Of a DNA stretch of 18,225 bases, positions 5,685 through 12,075 are shown one piece after another. This DNA is from an uncultured Collinsella sp. (lineage in GTDB: Bacteria; Actinomycetota; Coriobacteriia; Coriobacteriales; Coriobacteriaceae). Made by a program: the position numbers and the translations under genes. The notes beneath the pieces are model-generated. The model saw only the letters and a list, made by a program, of their open reading frames with translations. It was not told the DNA's origin and did no database searches. How positions within the stretch are numbered: the first letter of the stretch is position 1; every line of letters starts with the position of its first letter. The stretch is taken from NCBI GenBank assembly GCA_902478945.1, contig CABSMX010000037.1, forward strand, positions 1 through 18,225. The letters are read 5' to 3'.

Positions 5685-8120
5685 ATGGACGGCAGCATCG
5701 GCGCAATCCGCTTTGCAGCGGATGGAAGAACAATAGCCAGGCTCTACCAGAGCGGTGCGCATGACCGAGTCGATTGGGACGAGGAACAGCAGACCGGGCT
5801 AACCGGGCTGACGTGTTTCGGTCTCAAGCCGGAAGCATCCCAGAATGGCGCTGGTTCAACACCAGCCTTCGCCGTCAAGGACGGTCTTGACGGGAGTCCC
5901 ACGCTTCGAATCAACGAAACCACATGTTATGTGCTCGAATACGAGCGGACCCCTGATGGTGGCCTGCATCCTCGCGCCTCGTTCCAAAACGAAGGCAAGA
6001 ATATCAGGTGCGACAGAAACGGCAATAGTGTCACCTTCCAGTTCGTGAACTATCTCGGGCGTTCGAGGATTCGATTCGGCGAGGAAGCTGATGCGCCGAT
6101 GCTACAGTTCGAAGTCGTCCCGCTCAAGATTGGCTATGAAGACGATTACATCGAGCTCACCGAGGAGCTTGCCGCAAGGTGCGCTGCGCTGCTCCTTGAC
6201 TACTCGGGCTCCACGTCGAACGTTTACAAGCAAGCCGACGAGAATCGCGAGACGCTGCTTGAGCAGTTCGTCTTCCTGCGGCAGTTCTGCTACGAACCGA
6301 ACCTCCAAGCCCTCTTCGAGGCGATAAAGAGGAACCCTGATAGGACGCTGGATCACGAGGACGAGCTGCGGTCGGTTGGGGCTGGCATGCCGTCCCGGAG
6401 GTTTTATACGAACCCCTTCTCGAACAGCCGGATGTGGACGCGCTTGAACTGCGGCGGCGATGCGGGAGGCGTCTACCTCCCCCAGATGGTCAGCGTCACG
6501 CGCAAGTACGACCTGCTCGACACGCCCGCCAATCGGTTTGTGAAATTTGCCCTGCATGAGATTGACCGGATCTGCACCTCTCTGATGACTGTCCTGGATG
6601 CCGAGAAGGGCGATACTCGGCAGACGGAGTGTTATCGCGAAGCCGCCGCGCTGCACGCCATGCTGGATACGATACTCAGCGACGCCTTCTTCGACGATGT
6701 CGGCACCCTGCAGATGATGCCTCAGAACAACCAGGTGTTGCAGAAGCGCGAGGGATACTCGCAGATCTTCTTCGCATATTCCATGCTCGATATGGCGCTG
6801 CAGCTCGACTGGAAGGGCAAGGATGACATCTACGAGGGCGAATCGAAGAATGTGGCCCTCCTCTACGAGTACTGGATCTTCTTTGAGCTGTACGACATCG
6901 TAAGGGGGATCGAGGGGTGCGAGCCGATAAGCACCGATGACCACCCATTTATCGGGACGAATCCCGACGGTGGGCTGTCAATATCCCTCAAGCAGGGCGT
7001 ACGCTCCTGCCAGTCATTCCAGATTGCGCAGTGCGGCGCGAAGGTAAACCTCTACTACAACCGCACCTTCTCGCCCCGTGACTTTCATGCCACTCGTTAC
7101 GAGGGTTCGTACTCGAGACCGTTCAGACCCGACTACACGCTCGCGATATTCCCGGATGCTTATACAAACGAGCGAGCCGCAGTGCAAGATGGAGCTGTTG
7201 CATTCGTCCACTTCGACGCCAAGTACCGCATCACCGACTTGACGGGGCTTGTCGGCAAGGATGTGGGCACCGAGGAGGCAGAGCGCGAGGAACTTAACGA
7301 GGAGAAGGCGGCCTCCACCACGAACACCTACAAGCGCGGTGACCTGCTGAAGATGCACACGTACAACGACGCGATACGGCGCACGGTTGGCAGCTACGTG
7401 CTTTATCCGGGGTCGGGCGAAACGGGCGAGAAGGGCCAATTCCGGCTCTTCGAGGAGATTTTGCCGGGTGTCGGCGCTTTCGCCATGAAGCCGAGCATCA
7501 GCAGGACGGCAGAGAATGCGTTGCGCGATTTCATAGAGAAGGTCATCGGCGAGAACACGGCAAGCAATACGCGGCTGAACCGGCTGAGCTACTTCACCGA
7601 AATGGTTGTGGCTGAGCCTCCAAGCGCGGGCAAGACGGATAGCGACTCCTACGGGCATGGTGGCGAATCGTTCGTGATTGGCTACATTCGAGGGGACTCT
7701 CCCGATGACTACTATCACTTTCTCGAAAGCAGCGGCAGGCTCCGCAAGGGCGGGCGCTTTCTCTTCTACTTCTATGCCATTAAGGACGGGCATGTCTACT
7801 CGCACCATAAGGATCTCTTCCGCACGTCGTGGTTCCGCTTCTATCGGAACGCCATAAGCCAGACGAACACCTACGAGATCGAGCCTGTGGCGTGTCGCAT
7901 AACCTCGAATGAGCTGGTTTCGAGGGACGAGCTGGCCGACCGCCTGGCCGACCTTGGCTACGTGCGGGATCGTGGGAATCAGGGTGCCGACTTCTACTAT
8001 GTCCTGTCCGTGCGGGTGGAAGATGACGCGGCAGAACCCTTAAGCCTGGGGCGCAGGGCGGTGGATGAACAGAACGGCAACGATGCGTTCAGCCCCCACT
8101 CGCCAAAGATTGTTGGGTGA
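5685..8120 (+). CDS. McrC-like DUF2357/PD-(D/E)XK nuclease, R2 subunit of LlaJI-like system
   Basis: An 811-residue nuclease subunit expected to cleave DNA when driven by R1. The N-terminal ~330 residues resemble the DUF2357 region (IELTEELAARCAALLLDYSGS at ~156-175 is typical). The nuclease fold follows: a helix with Glu (~385-405), RPDYTL with Asp483, the V-H-F-D-A-K strand with Asp511 and Lys513, and the RGDLLKMHTYNDAI helix (~551-564). This is the PDDEXK_7 arrangement and is intact. The last ~135 residues (679-811) form an extra module (FLESSGRL, then the aromatic-rich LFYFYAIKDGHVYSHHKDLF stretch). The same module is present alone and inverted at 704-1111. The start is 3 bases after the R1 stop with only a weak ribosome site, so expression probably depends on coupling to R1. 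It closes the operon; no terminator with a T tract is visible after it. Confidence 0.87.
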   Translation: MDGSIGAIRFAADGRTIARLYQSGAHDRVDWDEEQQTGLTGLTCFGLKPEASQNGAGSTPAFAVKDGLDGSPTLRINETTCYVLEYERTPDGGLHPRASFQNEGKNIRCDRNGNSVTFQFVNYLGRSRIRFGEEADAPMLQFEVVPLKIGYEDDYIELTEELAARCAALLLDYSGSTSNVYKQADENRETLLEQFVFLRQFCYEPNLQALFEAIKRNPDRTLDHEDELRSVGAGMPSRRFYTNPFSNSRMWTRLNCGGDAGGVYLPQMVSVTRKYDLLDTPANRFVKFALHEIDRICTSLMTVLDAEKGDTRQTECYREAAALHAMLDTILSDAFFDDVGTLQMMPQNNQVLQKREGYSQIFFAYSMLDMALQLDWKGKDDIYEGESKNVALLYEYWIFFELYDIVRGIEGCEPISTDDHPFIGTNPDGGLSISLKQGVRSCQSFQIAQCGAKVNLYYNRTFSPRDFHATRYEGSYSRPFRPDYTLAIFPDAYTNERAAVQDGAVAFVHFDAKYRITDLTGLVGKDVGTEEAEREELNEEKAASTTNTYKRGDLLKMHTYNDAIRRTVGSYVLYPGSGETGEKGQFRLFEEILPGVGAFAMKPSISRTAENALRDFIEKVIGENTASNTRLNRLSYFTEMVVAEPPSAGKTDSDSYGHGGESFVIGYIRGDSPDDYYHFLESSGRLRKGGRFLFYFYAIKDGHVYSHHKDLFRTSWFRFYRNAISQTNTYEIEPVACRITSNELVSRDELADRLADLGYVRDRGNQGADFYYVLSVRVEDDAAEPLSLGRRAVDEQNGNDAFSPHSPKIVG

Positions 8121-8176
8121 TCATCTGGTCATTTTCAGAGTAGCGGTAACACCTACGGGCGCGCGAGGGGCAACGC

Positions 8177-8425
8177 ATGAGGCCAATCGTCTACAACGGG
8201 GTTGACCTGTCGGGCGTGTGCTCTGCCGAGGTCATCGAGAAAGTTGCCCTGCCCGTGGAGGCGGAGACCCTGGCGGTGCCGAGGCGTGCCGGCGCACTGC
8301 TGGTGGCGGGGCGGCTGTCCCCCAGGCTAGTGCGGGCGCGGCTGTTCATGGACACCCGCCCGCGCCTTCAGGACGATGTTCGGCGACAGGGACGACGCAG
8401 CGGCGCTGCCACGTCGCGCAGGTAG
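8177..8425 (+). pseudogene. Fragment resembling the N-terminus of a phage distal tail protein
   Basis: A frame of 82 codons with a good start (GAGGGG about 7 bases upstream). The first ~58 residues (starting MRPIVYNGVDLSGVC) read like the N-terminus of siphovirus distal-tail or tail-component proteins. After LFMDTR the translation turns arginine-rich and stops, where the family normally continues for 150 or more residues, so the gene appears frameshifted or deleted. No other phage gene is near. I recognise the family only from overall sequence style, so an unrelated small protein remains possible. It suggests that prophage DNA once bordered the restriction operon. Confidence 0.4.
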
Positions 8426-8485
8426 CGGAGGAGGGTTGCTCCCAATGGCCCGCGGCGTCCGCGCCCCGGTGCCACCCCGTGACCG

Positions 8486-8505
8486 GCGGCTTCGCTCGAA
8501 GCCGC
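8486..8505 (-). terminator. Hairpin after the zinc-cluster gene, possible terminator
   Basis: A perfect 8-base stem, GCGGCTTC/GAAGCCGC, with a 4-base loop, begins 4 bases after the stop of the minus-strand gene at 8510. There is no T tract, so it is either a weak terminator or an mRNA 3'-end-stabilising hairpin. Confidence 0.35.
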
Positions 8506-8509
8506 TACA

Positions 8510-10672
8510 TCAGGCTCGTTCCCGCTTTTCCGGGTCATATCCCTTCGTATACACGGTAAAGCTAAGGCTATCTATCGTGCCGGTGCTGTAGACGCATGCG
8601 TCGGGCGCGCTCCGTGTGCCTTGGGCGGTCGGGTCGGTCGAGACACAATCGTCCCTATCTATTCCAAGCAATGGAATGGGCTTTGCCACCTGGTCGGCGC
8701 TATTAATTTGCGCAATGATCTCCAACAACTCGTATAACTTGATAAGCCATGAGCTGTATGGGTGCTCGCCGGGTCCCTTGTGCTTCAGCGTGCACTTTGA
8801 TTGCGGGCTTTCGGCGAGCTGGCTCAAGCGTTCAAAAAGCGCCGGGTACTCGGCTTCGGGAAACTCGACTTGTACATACTGTATGCCATTGAGGATGAAT
8901 CCGTACCACAGTACGGGGTATGGAAAACCGTTCCTATCTGGTCGCCTGATTTTTGTCCTGCAATTGGGCTGGTTGACGATAGACAGCCATGCCGCATAGA
9001 GCTCGTCGGAAATTAGGTCGCTCGCTTGGTATGTTGGGCCAAGACCATCGAGAACAAAATTGCCAAGGCTGTCAAAATAGTGGGCACAATCCGTTAAACC
9101 CTTTTCGTATGCCGTGTCGGCTTTTCTCCGTATATTGAGTGCGACGTCGCGGGGTGATTTGCGACCAAGATGTTTTTTGGCGTTGTGCCGCGGGTTGCAA
9201 TAGAGCTTGGTCGCCGCGTTATATCGATCGCAGTACTTGCTGTTAGGGCCGGTCGGAAAAAAGAGCGAACCACAGGTTTGGCATGTTATCGGCATAATGC
9301 CGCACAGCAGCAGCTCGTGGAGGATGCGGGCATAAAGGCTTGCAAAGGAACATTCCTCTTCGGTGAAGTAAAGCTCTCCTGCCTTTGCAATAACAGCTTG
9401 AAGCCTTACGAGCCTATTGAGGTTTTCCTGGTCGTTAAGCTCTGCATACGTATGGAAGTCTCCATTTGCGTAGATTTGGTTCTCGCGCATAGCCTCGAGA
9501 TAGTTCTTGCGAAACGCCTGCATAAAGGGGGCGCTATTCATGCGTTTTATATCGCTCAAATGTTCTTCGAGCTTTTGAGCCGTTTCGTTTCCGGGCAAGT
9601 GCTTTTTGGCTGCGTATGCAAAAGCGTCGCCAAAGCGGATGATTGCCGGCAGCTGATTATCGAATAATCGAAATTGTCGCGGGTCGCTTGTTTTGATGGC
9701 GGCTGGGAAAAACTCTTCGTTTTGCGCGAGCAGGCTAGGTGCCTCGGTGTTTTTAAGCAGCGGGGCAAGCTCCAGACATTCCTGATAAAAAACAATGAGA
9801 AGCGCTCGAAAGAGATCGGTATTGGTGCAACCGCAAGCTGTTTCTATCTGCGAGTTGACCTTTGGATAGTTGTCTCTTGGATTGTCGCGTTTATACGGCA
9901 CCGGTTCTGTTAGCCCGGTCTTGCCGTTGGTAGTTGTAATGTCCATGTCGTTCGACGCGAGCTTGAGATAGGAGCTGAAGAGGGACGCCATTTCTTGCTT
10001 ATTGAGTTGGGCCGATGTCGTGATCACCGCGCGGTACAGGCGGTAGATTTCGTTGCACTCAATAGCGTTGTTGTTCATCCAGCAGCTGTAATAGCGATAG
10101 TCGGGAATCGCTGTGATGTTCATGACACACTGCCTGCAGACATTTTCAAGGAGATACCTGGCCATGCCAGATATCTCTCCGTGTGCATGGCGCGTAATGG
10201 CTTTATCGAATATCGGAGCAAAGAAATCGAGGTCGCGTTCCTTTTGTTTTTGAAGGTTGACTTCGATTTCGGCTTCGTTCAATTCTGCTTGCGCGGACTC
10301 TTGGTCGGAATCGTCTGGATCGAGCCAGTCGTCATGGTCTGGTTCGGCTGCGTAGTCCATCGAAGCGTGTTGCGCATCGTGGGGAGCAGGGGGCTGACGA
10401 ATGGCGTTCTGCAAATCGATGTAAAAGCGCAATTTTGCTCGCTCACGAAAGTGGCCCCCAATCTCGTTGAAAAGCGAGCTTAAGTCGACGCGTAATAGGT
10501 CGTTGGCTACGGAGACGAGATTCCATGCGCTTGCATTGCCGGTTGCGTTTCCGTCATCGGCGCAATCAATCTCTGGCGTTCTGTTAAGAAGAAGCATGCG
10601 GGGATTGACGGGAGAGCGAAGAAAGCCAGCCTCGAAACCCCAGCTAAACGGCTCTTTTTCGGAATCAAGCAT
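8510..10672 (-). CDS. Uncharacterised 720-residue protein with four-cysteine zinc cluster
   Basis: Function not recognised. The clearest feature is a cysteine cluster at C464-x2-C467-x13-C481-x10-C492 (beginning CQTCGSLFFPT), followed by a lysine/arginine-rich stretch. This looks like a small zinc-binding, possibly nucleic-acid-binding, element. The general make-up is like DUF6076-type bacterial proteins, but I cannot confirm that family here. Residues ~95-150 are very acidic and low in complexity (many Asp/Glu), probably a linker or coiled coil. Further cysteines at ~179-182 (CRQC) and ~280-282 could also bind metal. There is no signal peptide or membrane segment, so it should be cytoplasmic. 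The start at 10672 has GGAG about 9 bases upstream on the minus strand. It is transcribed away from the small genes that begin at 10782, across a repeat-containing region. Confidence 0.75.
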   Translation of the reverse strand: MLDSEKEPFSWGFEAGFLRSPVNPRMLLLNRTPEIDCADDGNATGNASAWNLVSVANDLLRVDLSSLFNEIGGHFRERAKLRFYIDLQNAIRQPPAPHDAQHASMDYAAEPDHDDWLDPDDSDQESAQAELNEAEIEVNLQKQKERDLDFFAPIFDKAITRHAHGEISGMARYLLENVCRQCVMNITAIPDYRYYSCWMNNNAIECNEIYRLYRAVITTSAQLNKQEMASLFSSYLKLASNDMDITTTNGKTGLTEPVPYKRDNPRDNYPKVNSQIETACGCTNTDLFRALLIVFYQECLELAPLLKNTEAPSLLAQNEEFFPAAIKTSDPRQFRLFDNQLPAIIRFGDAFAYAAKKHLPGNETAQKLEEHLSDIKRMNSAPFMQAFRKNYLEAMRENQIYANGDFHTYAELNDQENLNRLVRLQAVIAKAGELYFTEEECSFASLYARILHELLLCGIMPITCQTCGSLFFPTGPNSKYCDRYNAATKLYCNPRHNAKKHLGRKSPRDVALNIRRKADTAYEKGLTDCAHYFDSLGNFVLDGLGPTYQASDLISDELYAAWLSIVNQPNCRTKIRRPDRNGFPYPVLWYGFILNGIQYVQVEFPEAEYPALFERLSQLAESPQSKCTLKHKGPGEHPYSSWLIKLYELLEIIAQINSADQVAKPIPLLGIDRDDCVSTDPTAQGTRSAPDACVYSTGTIDSLSFTVYTKGYDPEKRERA

Positions 10673-10680
10673 TAATGCTC

Positions 10681-10739
10681 CAAACAGCCAAAATTTAAAA
10701 CCCGATAAAAGTCATATTACGCGGCTGTTTGCGGCTGTT
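10681..10739. promoter_or_regulatory. Divergent intergenic repeats, candidate operator
   Basis: The 109 bases between the divergent genes at 10672 and 10782 contain a perfect inverted repeat, CAAACAGCC (10681-10689) and GGCTGTTTG (10723-10731). There is also a direct repeat of GCGGCTGTT at 10721-10729 and 10731-10739. The direct copies are spaced 10 bases apart, one helical turn, and an A+T-rich segment lies between the inverted arms. The layout is that of a binding site for a dimeric regulator controlling both directions. No regulator gene is evident nearby. Confidence 0.45.
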
Positions 10740-10781
10740 CAATGGAATCAAGCGAAAAGGCTTAAAACCAGGGAGGCCGTT

Positions 10782-11108
10782 ATGTCCGATTGCATCAAGC
10801 TCAACAAAGGAAACATCGATGTATGCGAGCGCGAGGTTATCGTTCTTCGCGAGATCATCGCTGCCGCCATGGGTCGTTTGCACCAGATGCGCAAGCAGTG
10901 CGAGCGCGGCTATGTGTCTTCGGAGGATTTCGAGAATGCGTTGGATGCGTACGGAGTAATCAGTGAGCGAGTCGATGAGCTTGACCAGCTTGGTTTCGAG
11001 TTCAGATGGTCGTCAGTCCCCGATGCCGGAATCGATGAGAACGACGGGCTTGAATGGATCGAGGACGACAACCCTCCGCGTGAGCGCGGTTTTGATATTG
11101 CTTGTTAA
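10782..11108 (+). CDS. Small acidic protein, unknown function
   Basis: 108 residues, not recognised. The ATG at 10782 has GGGAGG about 6 bases upstream, while the longer upstream open frame has no ribosome site. Residues ~15-75 are predicted helical with a heptad-like pattern (VCEREVIVLREIIAAAMGRL and onward), suggesting a short coiled coil. The C-terminal third is acidic and loop-like (IDENDGLEWIEDD). There is no signal peptide or membrane segment. It is followed 28 bases later by another small gene on the same strand, and both lie upstream of the helicase-nuclease/PIWI-like pair, so they may be accessory to it. That link is positional only. Confidence 0.7.
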   Translation: MSDCIKLNKGNIDVCEREVIVLREIIAAAMGRLHQMRKQCERGYVSSEDFENALDAYGVISERVDELDQLGFEFRWSSVPDAGIDENDGLEWIEDDNPPRERGFDIAC

Positions 11109-11136
11109 TGTGACCGAACGGTTGATTGGAGACAAA

Positions 11137-11757
11137 ATGTATCCGTACTACGAATGTGACAACTATCCCATGAGCATTACAGATGATGACGGCCCGTTTC
11201 TGATCATGGAGGCGAGGCTGTCTGGCGACGACGAGCTCAATGATGATTTTAGGAAAGGCGCCAGTTATAGATGCTCGTGTGCGACTGTTTCTGCGGCGAT
11301 TGATCTTTGCAGGTCGATGACGGACGGCGATGCCGATCCTTGGTATGAAAGTTGGGAGAAGGCGGTTGAGCGTTATCCGCTCGAGAAATGCGAGGATGCG
11401 ACAACGCTGTATTGGATCGAGCCGACCGATCCGCACAAGGCGCTGTGCGCCCTCCAACCCCATTGCGATCTTGAGCCATACGTGGCTGAGGCAATTGGCG
11501 CAGTTGACACGTATCTACTGGAGTGCGCGGACTATCCCTTTACGGTCGATCATTTAGATCTAAAGGACGTTGACGTCCTGCTCAGCGCTGCTTGGGGATT
11601 GGCTCGAGTCCTCGAAGAAACTTGGGGCACTTGCGACCCTGATGATGTTTTGGAAAAGATCGAGGATGCTACGTACAGTGCGTATATAACGGTTAAGGAC
11701 CTGATCGCGGGCGAAGAGGCGGCCAAAGCCAGCGCAAAGTCCGATGACAATCTTTAG
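11137..11757 (+). CDS. Acidic 206-residue protein, unknown function
   Basis: No family recognised. The start at 11137 is supported by TTGGAGA about 6 bases upstream. A GTG at 11110 is in frame but lacks a ribosome site. The protein is rich in Asp/Glu, has several cysteines (for example C7, and C46 and C48 near RCSCATVSAA) and many aromatics, and ends in an Ala/Lys/Ser-rich tail. The acidity and modest size are compatible with an inhibitor or adaptor protein, but nothing shows this directly. It lies in a plus-strand series between the small gene at 10782 and the helicase-nuclease at 12076. Confidence 0.65.
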   Translation: MYPYYECDNYPMSITDDDGPFLIMEARLSGDDELNDDFRKGASYRCSCATVSAAIDLCRSMTDGDADPWYESWEKAVERYPLEKCEDATTLYWIEPTDPHKALCALQPHCDLEPYVAEAIGAVDTYLLECADYPFTVDHLDLKDVDVLLSAAWGLARVLEETWGTCDPDDVLEKIEDATYSAYITVKDLIAGEEAAKASAKSDDNL

Positions 11758-11942
11758 CCACCGCACTGAACGGCGCGACCGATCGGAAGGCTGCCGGGAA
11801 AAGCTTTAGCAAGCGCCCCGACCAGGTTCAGGAGTCTGCCGCCGATGCATCCCTGATGCGTGTCGCCCTTGCAGTGATCGATGCCAAAGAGCGCGAGGCG
11901 TTGGAGTGCGATCTTAAGAAACTGCTCGCTTCGTGCGAGTAG
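11748..11942 (+). pseudogene. Coding-like frame without start codon
   Basis: Between a TGA at 11745 and a TAG at 11940-11942 one frame is open for 64 codons. It gives a natural-looking translation: a basic stretch, then RVALAVIDAKEREALECDLK, a plausible amphipathic helix. The only ATG is at 11856, leaving 28 residues with no ribosome site. The frame overlaps the end of the preceding gene in a different frame. It may be the original C-terminal extension of that gene, detached by a frameshift, or a decayed separate gene. Confidence 0.3.
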
Positions 11943-12075
11943 TCGCTGACTGCTCCTCTTTCCTTTCTTTCTTCTCTCAAGCGGCATGGACGCCGCCGCC
12001 TTGACCGCCCAGCGCGAGTTTTGTCCGCACGGGATGGTATCAAACACGTGTAACAACTAAATCGGAGGTTTGACC
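11943..12075. other. Leader region of the helicase-nuclease gene
   Basis: 133 bases without a gene. It holds an uninterrupted run of 26 pyrimidines (11951-11976) and then the ribosome site GGAGG (12064-12068) for the next gene. I see no convincing -35/-10 pair, so the helicase gene may be read from upstream. Confidence 0.45.

Noticed and set aside
8376..8591. Overlapping plus-strand frames after the tail-protein fragment
   Set aside because: Arg/Pro-rich translations without motifs; they partly cover the hairpin and the end of the minus-strand gene.
11951..11976. Run of 26 pyrimidines as a possible triplex or regulatory element
   Set aside because: Unusual in composition, but there is no mirror symmetry or neighbouring signal to support a role; described only as part of the leader region.
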